Origin: Oscillospiraceae bacterium
Lineage (GTDB): Bacteria > Bacillota > Clostridia > Oscillospirales > Oscillospiraceae
Length of the DNA stretch: 37,482 nt
Direction of reading: 5' to 3'
Assembly: GCA_016292255.1 (NCBI GenBank)
Contig: JAEEZZ010000038.1
Coordinates: 1 to 37,482 of the forward strand
Of this stretch, positions 31,034-37,482 are shown one piece after another. The notes beneath the pieces are model-generated. The model worked only from the letters and a program-made list of their open reading frames with translations. It was not told the origin of the DNA and did no database searches. The position numbers were made by a program, and so were the translations under genes. Each line of letters starts with the position of its first letter. The first letter of the stretch is position 1.

Positions 31034-31063
31034 AAAAAACGCAGCCTCGCGGCTGCGTTTTTT
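31034..31063. terminator. bidirectional rho-independent terminator
   Basis: AAAAAACGCAGCC (31034-31046), a TCGC loop and its exact complement (31051-31063) give a 13-bp stem with T-runs in both directions. It ends the 30576 gene. Confidence 0.9.
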
Positions 31064-31114
31064 ATTCAGACTGTCAAAGAACTACCTGCATTCATTTTTC
31101 CCGGATGCAGGCAG

Positions 31115-31333
31115 AATTGAGAATTGAAAATATAGAGTTGAAAATGAAGGTGTTTTTTAAATTGCCATTTAAAAAAGGAAATCCAAGCTGCGAAATAGAC
31201 ATTTTTTCGTTTTTTTCGGCCTGTAATTACACAGTAAAAAGAATCATTGAGCTGGAATTCTCAACTTTTCTTCTCATCGGTCAAATGGCAATTTGAACGA
31301 TACCACAGCTTTCAACTTTCAATTTTCAACTTT
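31115..31333. repeat. MITE-like AT-rich inverted-repeat element
   Basis: About 220 bp, far more AT-rich than its neighbours. The outer ends carry GAATTGAGAATTGAAAA and, inverted, TTTCAACTTTCAATTTTCAAC. An inner perfect 12-bp inverted repeat, AAATTGCCATTT (31159-31170), pairs with 31283-31294. No protein is encoded. The structure fits a small non-autonomous mobile element or a folded repeat. It fills most of the gap between 30984 and 31360. Confidence 0.55.
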
Positions 31334-31360
31334 TTTGACACGCTGAGCGCCGAATGCGTT

Positions 31361-31915
31361 CTACCCGATGATGCGCTCCAGGCATTCCCGCAGGATCCCC
31401 TCCGGGTCCGCGCCGACGAGATCCAGGCCCACGGCCTGGATCAATTCCACGTCCTCGATCCCGTAGAAGCTCCCGGCCAGGGTGCGGACGTAGCCGAAGC
31501 CGTATTCCTCCGGGACGAAGGTCCCGCCCGCGGTCATGACGTAGTACAGCTTTTTCGCCCTGCACAGCCCCTTCGGAACCCCCTCCGGGGTGTACGCAAA
31601 GGTGATCCCCAGCACGTTGATCTGCTCAACGTACTGCTTCAGCGCGGCGGGGAAGGACAGATCCCAATACGGCGCGGCGATCACGATCCGGTCGGCGGCA
31701 GCGAACTGCCGGGCCAGGTCGAACAGGGGATCGTCAAACGCCCCGGCGGCGATCAGCCGGTCTCGCCGTTCCAGGAAGGCCTCATCGGCCACGGGAAAGG
31801 AAAGGCTTGCGAGATCCAGCCGTTCCGCCCCGCCGCCCAGCTTCTCGATCAGTCTGTCCGCCAGCCGCTTGGTTCTGGACTGCGCCCGGACACAGGCGTT
31901 AATATAAAGCAGCAT
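31361..31915 (-). CDS. NAD(P)H-dependent flavodoxin-fold oxidoreductase (AcpD-like)
   Basis: 184 aa from ATG 31915, after AGGAGGAGA. The start MLLYINACVRAQSRTKRLAD is the first strand and phosphate loop of flavodoxin-like quinone/azo reductases. ADRIVIAAPYWDLSFPAALKQYVEQI is the FMN-binding PxWxxSxPAxLKxxxD-type motif, and YYVMTAGGTF is the next strand. Members reduce quinones or azo dyes with NAD(P)H, giving two-electron reduction that limits radical stress. The cstA gene ends 42 nt upstream on the same strand, so the two are probably co-transcribed. No unusual feature. Confidence 0.85.
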   Translation of the reverse strand: MLLYINACVRAQSRTKRLADRLIEKLGGGAERLDLASLSFPVADEAFLERRDRLIAAGAFDDPLFDLARQFAAADRIVIAAPYWDLSFPAALKQYVEQINVLGITFAYTPEGVPKGLCRAKKLYYVMTAGGTFVPEEYGFGYVRTLAGSFYGIEDVELIQAVGLDLVGADPEGILRECLERIIG

Positions 31916-31956
31916 ATTCTCCTCCTATGGTGTATCCACACAGAAATGGGTGGCCC

Positions 31957-33399
31957 TTATTCCCTTGCTTTTTTGGATCTGGAAAAGAACGCGATCAGAT
32001 AGGCCGTCAGCAGGGCTGCCGCAACGGCTGCGCCGATGCCGCAGGACAGGCCGTGATCAAGCTGGAAGCCCTCCTGGGAGCAGAGCAGATAGGTGGTGCT
32101 CACCGCGCTCATGAAGGCTGCCGGCATGGCCGTCAGCAGGGAGCCCAGGCGGCGCTTGCCCGTTTTCAGCAGGTAGGCCGTGGCCACCCACAGGGCCACC
32201 ATGGCCAGGGTCTGGTTGCTCCAGGAGAAATAGCGCCAGACCGTCTGGAAGCCGTTGTCGTTGACGATGGCGAACCAGGTCAGCAGGCCGCCGATGCCCA
32301 GCAGGGGCACTGTGATCAGCAGGCGGTTTTTGACGGTCTTCTGCTCCAGGCGGAAGGTCTCCGCCAGGATCAGCCGGGCGCTGCGGAAGGCCGTATCCCC
32401 CGAGGTGATGGGGCAGACGACCACACCGGCCACCGCCAGGATCCCGCCGAAGACCCCCAGGACGCCGGTGGAGATCTCATAGACCACATTGGAGGCCCCG
32501 CTTTTGAGGGCGTCGCTCAGCAGCTGGGTGGTGCCGTAGAAGCTGACGCCCGCCGCGGCCCACACCAGGGCGATGACGGATTCGCAGATCATGGCGCCGT
32601 AGAACACGGAGCGGCCCTTTTTCTCCGAGGTGATGCACTTGGCGATCATGGGCGATTGGGTGGCGTGGAAGCCGGAGATGGCGCCGCAGGCCACGGTGAT
32701 GAACATATAGGGCCAGACCGGCGTATCCGCCGGGTGGAGGTTTTGCAGAGAGATCTCCGGGATGGAATACTTCCCGCCGGAGAACAGGATGCCGCCGATC
32801 ACCGCCCCGGCCATAACGATCAGCAGGACGCCGAAGACGGGATAGAGCTTGCCGATCAGCTTGTCAATGGGCAGCAGGGTCGCCAGCAGATAATAGGCCA
32901 GGATCACCACGGCCCAGAAGGTCCCGTTCATCCAGTCCGGCGTCAGCCGATCCAGCAGTCCGGCGGGGCTGGTGACGAAAACCGTGCCGCAGAGCACCAG
33001 CAGCACCACGGAGAACAGCCGCATGATCCATTTCGCGGCCTTCCCCAGGTAGGTGCCGGACAGCTCCGCGATGGAGGCCCCCCGGTGGCGGGAGCTGATC
33101 ATGCCGCACATATAGTCGTGTACCGCGCCCCCCAGGATCGAGCCGAACACGATCCACAGGAACACGATGGGGCCGAACACCGCGCCCATCAGCGCGCCGA
33201 AGATGGGACCCGTCCCGGCGATGTTAAGAAGCTGCACCAGGAAGGCCTTCCAGGTCTTCATGGGCACGCAGTCCACCCCGTCGTTCACCGCCAGGGCCGG
33301 AGTCTGCCGGTCGTCGGGGGAAAAGACCCTTTCCGCCACGCGTCCGTAGACGCAGTAGCCGACGAGCAGAACCAAAAAGGAACTCAGCAAGGAGATCAT
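31957..33399 (-). CDS. cstA: CstA-family carbon starvation / peptide transporter
   Basis: 480 aa from ATG 33399, 6 nt or so after AGAGGGAG. About 12 hydrophobic helices are visible. The family signatures are LLNIAGTGPIFGALMGAVFGP near residue 60, GAVHDYMCGMISSRHRG near 95, and SGFHATQSPMIAKCI near 240. CstA/BtsT proteins take up peptides or pyruvate during carbon starvation. The protein is shorter than the enterobacterial form (about 700 aa) but normal for Firmicutes. Codons for GTVFVTSPAG (32959-32989) are the source of a 31-bp exact copy at 30288. The gene has its own promoter and precedes the oxidoreductase. It is GC-rich and looks native. Confidence 0.92.
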   Translation of the reverse strand: MISLLSSFLVLLVGYCVYGRVAERVFSPDDRQTPALAVNDGVDCVPMKTWKAFLVQLLNIAGTGPIFGALMGAVFGPIVFLWIVFGSILGGAVHDYMCGMISSRHRGASIAELSGTYLGKAAKWIMRLFSVVLLVLCGTVFVTSPAGLLDRLTPDWMNGTFWAVVILAYYLLATLLPIDKLIGKLYPVFGVLLIVMAGAVIGGILFSGGKYSIPEISLQNLHPADTPVWPYMFITVACGAISGFHATQSPMIAKCITSEKKGRSVFYGAMICESVIALVWAAAGVSFYGTTQLLSDALKSGASNVVYEISTGVLGVFGGILAVAGVVVCPITSGDTAFRSARLILAETFRLEQKTVKNRLLITVPLLGIGGLLTWFAIVNDNGFQTVWRYFSWSNQTLAMVALWVATAYLLKTGKRRLGSLLTAMPAAFMSAVSTTYLLCSQEGFQLDHGLSCGIGAAVAAALLTAYLIAFFSRSKKARE

Positions 33400-33432
33400 A
33401 ACATCACGCTCCCTCTCATCTTGGTATCTATA

Positions 33433-33461
33433 ATTGTATCATTATTCACGCAAAAATGCAA
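33433..33461 (-). promoter_or_regulatory. sigma-A promoter of cstA
   Basis: On the minus strand, TTGCAT (33461-33456), a 17-nt spacer and TACAAT (33438-33433), with transcription starting near 33426, about 27 nt before ATG 33399. Confidence 0.6.
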
Positions 33462-33527
33462 GGACGGCTTTTGCCTTGTCCCGGTTCTCGGCGCTTGCAT
33501 TCCCACGGCTTCCGCGGCTTTTTGCTC

Positions 33528-33556
33528 TTGATTTTCCCCGGCGATGGTAGTACAAT
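33528..33556 (+). promoter_or_regulatory. sigma-A promoter of the secreted peptidase
   Basis: TTGATT (33528-33533), a 17-nt spacer and TACAAT (33551-33556). A leader of about 100 nt runs to ATG 33665. I see no riboswitch in it. Confidence 0.5.
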
Positions 33557-33664
33557 CAAGGAGGTTCAGATCAGCGAGGGAAAACGTCAGGGCTGCCCCG
33601 CTGGGCTGAAAACCGTCAAGTCAGGCCGACACAAAAACAAACACTATGAAAGAGAGGACGTATT

Positions 33665-34513
33665 ATGATTCAAAGGTTCATCAAGAAGTCATGCAGCCTT
33701 GTGCTTGCGGTCGCCATGGTCGCGAGCCTCTCCGTAAACGCGTTTGCCAGTGCCCCCGCTCTGCAAAAAGACTCCTCCCGGAAAACGCTCAAAGCCGCCT
33801 ATGAGCAGGTCATGTCCTATGCAAGCCAAAACAAGATCGAGCTTGGCATGAGCTATGATGACTTTGTCAGCAACTACGAGGGGCAGCCGATCAAGGACTA
33901 TTTGAACGCCTATTATTCCGTGCTCCGGCCGGAGGCCGAGGGGCTTCAATCCAGCGCCGGAAGCGGAAGCAAGTACTATTACAACACCGGTACCGCCTGC
34001 CCGTCCCAGGCAAACTACAGCAAATACAATCTGCTCAGCGTAGTCAAAAAGGGCGACCTCATCTTCGAGGCCAACGGCGGCTTCGGCATCACGGGACATA
34101 TTGCCATCGTGGAGGGCATCTACTCCAGAAACGACGGCACCGGCAGAAAATACATTCGACTGATCGAAGCGCTCTCCAACAGCGAGGGCGGCGTGACCAG
34201 AAGCATTCTGGACGATACGAGAGTGGACGACAAGGCCGTGACCATCCTGAGAGTCAGCGGCGCCACGACCTCCAAGATCAACAGCGCCGTTTCCTTCTGC
34301 CAGGGAGAGCTGGGTTCCTCCTATTTCCTGGATTTTGCCAAGGATCACAGTGCCAGCGAAACGGATTGGTATTGCTCCGAGCTGGTCTGGGCAGCCTACT
34401 ACAACCAAGGGATCAACATCGAAGTCGGCGGGCTCCACGGCGAACCCGGCGTTACGCCGCGGGATATCCGCAGATGCAAGCTGACCTATGAGGTCGCGTA
34501 TTCCAGGGGGTAA
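33665..34513 (+). CDS. secreted papain-like (YiiX/NlpC-P60-like) cysteine peptidase
   Basis: 282 aa from ATG 33665, after AGAGAGGA. A signal peptide (SCSLVLAVAMVASLSVNAFAS, cut near residue 29) is clear. GDLIFEANGGFGITGHIAIVEG contains the catalytic His (about 145), and WYCSELVWAAYYNQG the catalytic Cys (about 237). In the permuted papain fold of YiiX/C92 peptidases His comes before Cys, as here. These enzymes cleave amide bonds in cell-wall or lipid-linked substrates. There is no wall anchor, so it is probably released or loosely bound outside the membrane. It is transcribed toward the alpha/beta hydrolase gene; no terminator is obvious in the 50-nt gap. Confidence 0.8.
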   Translation: MIQRFIKKSCSLVLAVAMVASLSVNAFASAPALQKDSSRKTLKAAYEQVMSYASQNKIELGMSYDDFVSNYEGQPIKDYLNAYYSVLRPEAEGLQSSAGSGSKYYYNTGTACPSQANYSKYNLLSVVKKGDLIFEANGGFGITGHIAIVEGIYSRNDGTGRKYIRLIEALSNSEGGVTRSILDDTRVDDKAVTILRVSGATTSKINSAVSFCQGELGSSYFLDFAKDHSASETDWYCSELVWAAYYNQGINIEVGGLHGEPGVTPRDIRRCKLTYEVAYSRG

Positions 34514-34563
34514 GCGGCTGGGCTCCGCCAACTGAGAAAACAGGCCGACAGCCCGAAAACACA

Positions 34564-35493
34564 TCAATACGCCAAAAACTGCAGGATCTCGTCATAGACG
34601 GCGGGATCCTGCTCTGTCATTTGGCCGATGGGCTTGTCGGCAAAAAACGCCTTCTTCTCCCGGAGGCTGCCCAGCTTCTTCTCCCGGAGCAGGCGGTAGT
34701 ACTCCCCCATCCAGGCGTTCATCCGCTGGATCGCTTCGCCGGTATACTGCGGCGTGTGCTTTTTGTGCTCCACCGTCACCACCCGCACATTGGGATTTCC
34801 GATTTGCAAAACCTGGCCGGCGTTATAGCGGTAGTTCACCACGGGGTCGTCCGTGGAGTGGATCCAGAGCAGCTGATCCCGGGTGGAGGCGAGGTAGGCG
34901 CGATTGTCCATGCTGCCCAGGCGCGGGTCGAGCTTTTTCTCATAGCGCTTGATCCGGTCGGCGATGATCCGCAGCTTGACCACGCCCATGAGCTCGTCGG
35001 AGATGCTCACAAAGCCGGAGAGAATGACCGCCCGGGTCACCTCCGGCAGCAGATGCGCCAGGTTGAGGGCGGTATAGCCGCCCAGCGAGTGGCCCACCGG
35101 GATGATCTCCGCCCGGGGCTTCAAATGCTCCAGCAGCTCCGTCGCGTCCCTGGCCGGAGCATTGCAGGAGGGCAGCCGCTCTCCCCCCGATTCGCCGCAG
35201 CCGGTATAGTCCAGGGTCAGGACGCGGAAGCCCCCGCGGCAGAGGGCCTCGATCTCGGCGTAGTATTCAATGTGTCCGGCCCCCATGCCGGGACAGAACA
35301 AGATTATCCGGTCTTCCCGGTATCCCGCGTAGGAGAAAAAGAAATACCGGATCTCGACCCCGGCGGAATTCCGGAAGGAGCCGTCCTCGCAGACCAGACC
35401 CGGAAAATCGGCGCAGCTATGATAGGGGATCGCCTCGTCCGGGTCATAGCGCTTCAAAAATGATTTCTTGTACAGCCTTACCAGAAAACCCAT
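34564..35493 (-). CDS. alpha/beta hydrolase
   Basis: 309 aa from ATG 35493, 8 nt after GGGAGG; an in-frame start at 35529 lies before this site. GAGHIEYYAEIEALCRGG and LTLDYTGCGESGG (the oxyanion-loop region) precede the nucleophile elbow VGHSLGGY. HSTDDPV carries the acid and HKKHTPQY the His. All three catalytic residues are present. The family includes esterases, lipases and thioesterases; the substrate cannot be predicted. There is no signal peptide, so it is cytoplasmic. It faces away from guaA across a 200-nt promoter region. Confidence 0.85.
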   Translation of the reverse strand: MGFLVRLYKKSFLKRYDPDEAIPYHSCADFPGLVCEDGSFRNSAGVEIRYFFFSYAGYREDRIILFCPGMGAGHIEYYAEIEALCRGGFRVLTLDYTGCGESGGERLPSCNAPARDATELLEHLKPRAEIIPVGHSLGGYTALNLAHLLPEVTRAVILSGFVSISDELMGVVKLRIIADRIKRYEKKLDPRLGSMDNRAYLASTRDQLLWIHSTDDPVVNYRYNAGQVLQIGNPNVRVVTVEHKKHTPQYTGEAIQRMNAWMGEYYRLLREKKLGSLREKKAFFADKPIGQMTEQDPAVYDEILQFLAY

Positions 35494-35579
35494 ATTCGTT
35501 TCCTCCCGTTTCGTTTTCGCTCCGCGCAAGTCACTCTGTAATATGGATTATACTATAATGAAAACCGGATGAAAAGGGG

Positions 35580-35608
35580 TTGACAAAGATTTCTCCCTTT
35601 CGTATAAT
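35580..35608 (+). promoter_or_regulatory. sigma-A promoter of guaA
   Basis: TTGACA (35580-35585), a 17-nt spacer and TATAAT (35603-35608): full consensus. Transcription starts near 35615, about 78 nt before ATG 35693. Confidence 0.9.
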
Positions 35609-35623
35609 ATTTCGGTAATCGGA

Positions 35624-35663
35624 GGTAATGGAGTCTCTCAGCGTCACCCATTACCCTTTTTTG
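35624..35663 (+). terminator. possible leader attenuator before guaA
   Basis: GGTAATGG (35624-35631) pairs with CCATTACC (35648-35655), followed by CTTTTTTG. The hairpin with a T-run lies inside the guaA leader, before the start codon, where it would stop transcription early. No standard purine riboswitch fold is seen. Confidence 0.45.
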
Positions 35664-35692
35664 TTAGAATGGATAACAGAGAGGAGTACGGC

Positions 35693-37225
35693 ATGGAAAA
35701 GATCCTGGTATTGGATTTCGGAGGACAGTATAATCAGCTGATTGCCCGGCGTGTCCGGGATCAGCACGTCTACGCGGAGATCAAGCCCTGCTGGAAGATC
35801 AGCCCGGCGGAGATCCGGGAAGCCGGTTACAAGGGCGTGATCTTCACCGGCGGCCCCAACAGCGTCTACGATCCCGCTTCCCCCCACTATGATCCCGCTG
35901 TGATGGAGCTGGGTATCCCCATCCTGGGCATCTGCTACGGCGATCAGCTCCTGACCTGGATGGGCGGCGGCGAGGTCAGCCCCGCGGCCCAGGCCGGCGA
36001 ATACGGCAAGACGGAGCTGAGCGTGGAGGAGCATCCCCTGTTCCGGGGCGTGCCCCGCACCAGCATCTGCTGGATGAGCCACCGAGACTACATCAGCAAG
36101 CCCCCCGTGGGCTTCAAGACCCTGGCCGCCACCGCCCATTGCCCCTGCGCCGCCATGGGCGACGACAGCCGGAAGCTCTACGGGGTGCAGTTCCACCCCG
36201 AGGTCACCCACACGGAATACGGCGGCGCGATCTTGCACAATTTCCTCTTTGAGATCTGCGGCTGCGCCGGGGATTGGAGCATGGAGAACTATGCCGACCG
36301 GGCCGTGGAGGCGCTGCGGGAAAAGCTGGCGGGCAAGACTGTCCTGCTGGCCCTCTCCGGCGGCGTGGATTCCTCCGTGGCGGCCCTGCTGCTGCACCGG
36401 GCGGTAGGCGAGCGCCTGACCTGCGTGTTTGTGGATCACGGTCTGCTCCGCAAGGGCGAGGCCAAGCTGGTGGAGGACACCTTCCGCCCCCTGTTCGGGG
36501 ACAAGCTGATCTGCGTGGACGCCAGCGAACGCTTTCTCACCGCCCTGGCCGGGGTCACCGAGCCGGAGCGCAAGCGGAAGATCATCGGCGAGGCCTTTAT
36601 CCGGGTCTTTGAGGCCGAGGCCAAGAAGCTGGGCCACGTGAACGCCCTGGCCCAGGGCACCATCTATCCCGACGTGATCGAGAGCGGCAAGGGCGACTCC
36701 GCCGTCATCAAGAGCCACCACAACGTGGGCGGTCTGCCGGACGTCATCGACTTTGACGAGCTGGTGGAGCCCCTGCGGGAGCTGTTCAAGGACGAGGTCC
36801 GCCGCCTGGGCGAGACCCTGGGCCTGCCTCACGAGCTGGTGTGGCGCCAGCCCTTCCCCGGCCCCGGCCTGGCCGTCCGCATCCTGGGCGAGATCACCCG
36901 GGACAAGCTGAGCCGTCTGCAGGAGGCGGACGCCATCTTCCGGGAGGAGATCGCCGCCGGGCATCCCGATCCGATGCCGGATCAGTACTTCGCCGTGCTC
37001 ACCGACGCCCGCAGCGTGGGCGTGATCGGCGACGGCCGCGCCTACGGCGACACCGTGGCCCTGCGGGCCGTGTCCACTGACGACTTCATGACCGCCGCCT
37101 GGACAAGGCTGCCCTACGAAGTCCTGGAGCGTGCCAGCTCCCGGATCACCAACGAGGTCCCGGGGGTCACCCGCGTGGTCTACGATATTTCCTCTAAGCC
37201 GCCTGCTACGGTGGAGTGGGAGTAA
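35693..37225 (+). CDS. guaA: GMP synthase (glutamine-hydrolysing)
   Basis: 510 aa from ATG 35693, 6 nt after AGAGGAG; the earlier ATG 35669 precedes that site. The N-terminal class I glutamine amidotransferase has [20 protein letters not shown], the nucleophile GICYGDQLL, and QFHPEVTHT with His and Glu. The ATP pyrophosphatase follows with [16 protein letters not shown], and the C-terminal dimer domain ends [11 protein letters not shown], the usual GuaA end. Length is normal. It converts XMP to GMP, the last step of guanine nucleotide synthesis. The gene is single, GC-rich and native-looking, with its own promoter and a possible leader attenuator. Confidence 0.97.
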   Translation: MEKILVLDFGGQYNQLIARRVRDQHVYAEIKPCWKISPAEIREAGYKGVIFTGGPNSVYDPASPHYDPAVMELGIPILGICYGDQLLTWMGGGEVSPAAQAGEYGKTELSVEEHPLFRGVPRTSICWMSHRDYISKPPVGFKTLAATAHCPCAAMGDDSRKLYGVQFHPEVTHTEYGGAILHNFLFEICGCAGDWSMENYADRAVEALREKLAGKTVLLALSGGVDSSVAALLLHRAVGERLTCVFVDHGLLRKGEAKLVEDTFRPLFGDKLICVDASERFLTALAGVTEPERKRKIIGEAFIRVFEAEAKKLGHVNALAQGTIYPDVIESGKGDSAVIKSHHNVGGLPDVIDFDELVEPLRELFKDEVRRLGETLGLPHELVWRQPFPGPGLAVRILGEITRDKLSRLQEADAIFREEIAAGHPDPMPDQYFAVLTDARSVGVIGDGRAYGDTVALRAVSTDDFMTAAWTRLPYEVLERASSRITNEVPGVTRVVYDISSKPPATVEWE

Positions 37226-37312
37226 GCCGCGCAGAGCGCGGCAGTTATGATCGCCTGCGGCGAGTTAGCAGTTATGATGCGCTTCGCGCAGTTATGAGCT
37301 GTCTTCGACAGC
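37226..37312. repeat. tandem mini-hairpins spaced by AGTTATGA
   Basis: Four different short palindromes follow the guaA stop: GCCGCGC-AGA-GCGCGGC, TCGCC-TGC-GGCGA, TGCGC-TTC-GCGCA and GCTGTC-TTC-GACAGC. The octamer AGTTATGA sits between each pair (37243, 37270 and 37290). The stems differ but the linker is constant. No frame crosses it with a start and ribosome site. Confidence 0.7.
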
Positions 37313-37339
37313 GTTGATCCTATCATAAGTGTTACGAAG

Positions 37340-37392
37340 AAGGGGCTGTGAAGAAAAGGAGTGAAAGCCACTCCCGGACTTCACAGTCCCTT
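37340..37392. repeat. dispersed hairpin repeat, copy 2 (reverse orientation)
   Basis: AAGGGGCTGTGAAG (37340-37353) pairs with CTTCACAGTCCCTT (37379-37392) with one G-T pair. Its reverse complement matches 16271-16323 through both arms and most of the loop (TCCGGGAGTG and CTCCTTTTC). It may terminate guaA. The last 90 bases of the window hold nothing else I recognise. Confidence 0.8.
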
Positions 37393-37482
37393 GTTTTTGC
37401 GGGATTCGGCAGGATTTGAAGATGAATACAGCTGGAATGGGCACACTACCCCTACCCCAGGAAGCGACGGGTGTGGAAAACT

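Noticed and set aside
31927..33531. Long open frame on the plus strand opposite cstA
   Set aside because: Low-complexity Gly/His/Gln composition typical of a reverse-frame shadow; cstA on the other strand has family motifs and a promoter.
33557..33664. Riboswitch in the leader of the secreted peptidase
   Set aside because: Some GC-rich pairing is possible but no known riboswitch core could be recognised.
35651..36964. Long open frame on the minus strand opposite guaA
   Set aside because: Shadow of guaA; no start signal and no recognisable domain.

Overview
The window looks like chromosomal DNA of a gut-type Clostridia member (Oscillospiraceae/Ruminococcaceae-like). The reasons are canonical sigma-A promoters, strong AGGAGG ribosome sites, SLH-anchored and BspA-type surface proteins, DUF3232-like and DUF6076-like proteins, and a housekeeping flank (cstA, guaA). 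No taxonomic search could be run, so this is an inference from gene content.

The left half (about 1.3-14 kb) is a complete type III CRISPR-Cas locus. On the minus strand, five overlapping genes encode an effector whose architecture matches the fused type III-D variant (III-Dv) described in Synechocystis: Cas10, a Cas7-Cas5-Cas11-like fusion, a double Cas7, Csx19, and a large TIGR03986-type Cas7. The last of these carries an S1 RNA-binding domain at its C-terminus. To its right is an adaptation module (RT-Cas1 fusion, Cas2) flanked by two arrays that point outward in opposite directions. Both arrays use nearly the same 29-nt repeat, and each has its own promoter-bearing leader. The two leaders share an inverted repeat at almost identical spacing. 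Cas6 follows array 2. More than half of the 15 spacers contain a plausible start codon, several with the Shine-Dalgarno, and all are antisense to the apparent mRNA. This is what RT-assisted spacer capture from mRNA 5' ends would leave.

The middle (14.1-20.5 kb) holds a probable signalling arm. It contains a small Csx20-like protein (candidate ring nuclease), a TM1812-type CARF-HEPN ribonuclease, a stand-alone CARF-like protein and a protein with a sigma-70 region-2-like segment. The last three form one tight operon with its own promoter and terminator. The model is that Cas10 makes cyclic oligoadenylate, CARF-HEPN cuts RNA, the Csx20-like protein ends the signal, and the CARF/sigma-like pair may link infection to transcription. 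That last link is a hypothesis. An SLH surface protein and a tiny DUF1232-like protein lie between cas6 and this arm.

The right part (20.5-31 kb) is accessory. It has small proteins (basic, zinc-ribbon, single-helix), a two-helix membrane protein, two DUF3232-like paralogues, a BspA-LRR/transglutaminase/SLH protein, a truncated and frameshifted NACHT-WD40-type gene, an orphan excisionase, a tRNA-Leu 3' fragment (att scar) and a membrane-tethered ECF sigma factor. After that sigma gene there is a 55-bp chimera of cstA and tRNA-Leu 3' sequence. From 31 kb on the sequence is ordinary: an NAD(P)H oxidoreductase, cstA, a secreted papain-like peptidase, an alpha/beta hydrolase and guaA. A hairpin repeat occurs in opposite orientations at 16.3 and 37.3 kb.
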